A stretch of 6,119 nucleotides of DNA, from assembly GCA_938023885.1 (NCBI GenBank), contig CALJCU010000465.1:1-6119 (forward strand), written 5' to 3'. The DNA is from an uncultured Prevotella sp. (GTDB lineage: Bacteria > Bacteroidota > Bacteroidia > Bacteroidales > Bacteroidaceae). The position numbers and the translations under genes are program-made. The notes under the pieces are model-generated. The model worked only from the letters and a program-made list of their open reading frames with translations, did no database searches and was not told the origin of the DNA. Positions 6,083 through 6,119 of the stretch are shown in pieces (position 1 is the stretch's first letter; each line of letters starts with the position of its first letter).

Positions 6083-6119
6083 TTCCCCCTATGGGGAAGG
6101 GCTGGGGAGTGGCCTGAGG
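6083..6119 (+). repeat. GC-rich intergenic hairpin element at the right edge
   Basis: TTCCCC (6083-6088) and GGGGAA (6093-6098) form a 6-bp stem with a CTAT loop, followed by GGGCTGGGGAGTGGCCTGAGG to the window end. The order matches the element before cysK: CCCTA loop, GGGGA, G-rich stretch, GGCCTGA. It sits downstream of a -7 box, so here it would be transcribed as leader RNA. It may continue past the edge. Confidence 0.5.

Noticed and set aside
1..6119. A novel defence, mobile or biosynthetic system
   Set aside because: All four genes belong to known housekeeping families with ordinary lengths, and base composition is even across them. No integrase, transposase, nuclease or unknown gene cluster is visible.

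Overview
The window looks like chromosomal DNA from a Bacteroidales bacterium, most likely a Prevotella-type species (Prevotellaceae). Four things support this. Three intergenic sites match the Bacteroidetes -7 promoter box TAnnTTTG exactly (4-11, 2415-2422 and 6058-6065 on +), and a fourth exact match lies on - (6034-6027). Gene starts are preceded by A-rich leaders rather than strong Shine-Dalgarno sites. Coding DNA is C-ending and fairly GC-rich, while promoter regions are very AT-rich. The four proteins resemble Bacteroidales versions of their families. This assignment is inferred from sequence character only.

Layout, left to right. (1) A promoter and short A-rich leader, then a 713-residue membrane-anchored PpiD/SurA-type periplasmic folding factor (77-2218) whose parvulin domain looks catalytically degenerate. 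(2) A 274-base spacer with a stop-codon-proximal hairpin, a U-tract terminator, a GC-rich hairpin repeat, two adjacent palindromes and the next promoter. (3) metY, O-acetylhomoserine sulfhydrylase (2493-3782). (4) A 201-base spacer built largely of GC-rich hairpin elements. (5) cysK, cysteine synthase (3984-4928). (6) A 105-base convergent spacer dominated by one long inverted repeat that probably ends transcription from both sides. (7) On the - strand, a membrane-anchored metallophosphoesterase (5034-5990). (8) A divergent promoter region, then another copy of the GC-rich repeat running to the right edge, ahead of a gene that lies outside the window.

metY and cysK form a small sulfide-assimilation pair. 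Both enzymes join sulfide to an O-acetylated amino acid: O-acetylhomoserine gives homocysteine and then methionine, and O-acetylserine gives cysteine. Neither acetyltransferase gene is in the window. The folding factor and the phosphoesterase look like unrelated housekeeping neighbours.

I see no phage, insertion sequence, CRISPR array, tRNA, rRNA or toxin-antitoxin genes, and no gene cluster suggesting a new system. The most notable non-coding signal is a family of short GC-rich hairpin elements (C-run, short loop, GGGGAGG-like run) found in all three spacers with same-strand or divergent genes. One copy sits directly against the cysK start codon.
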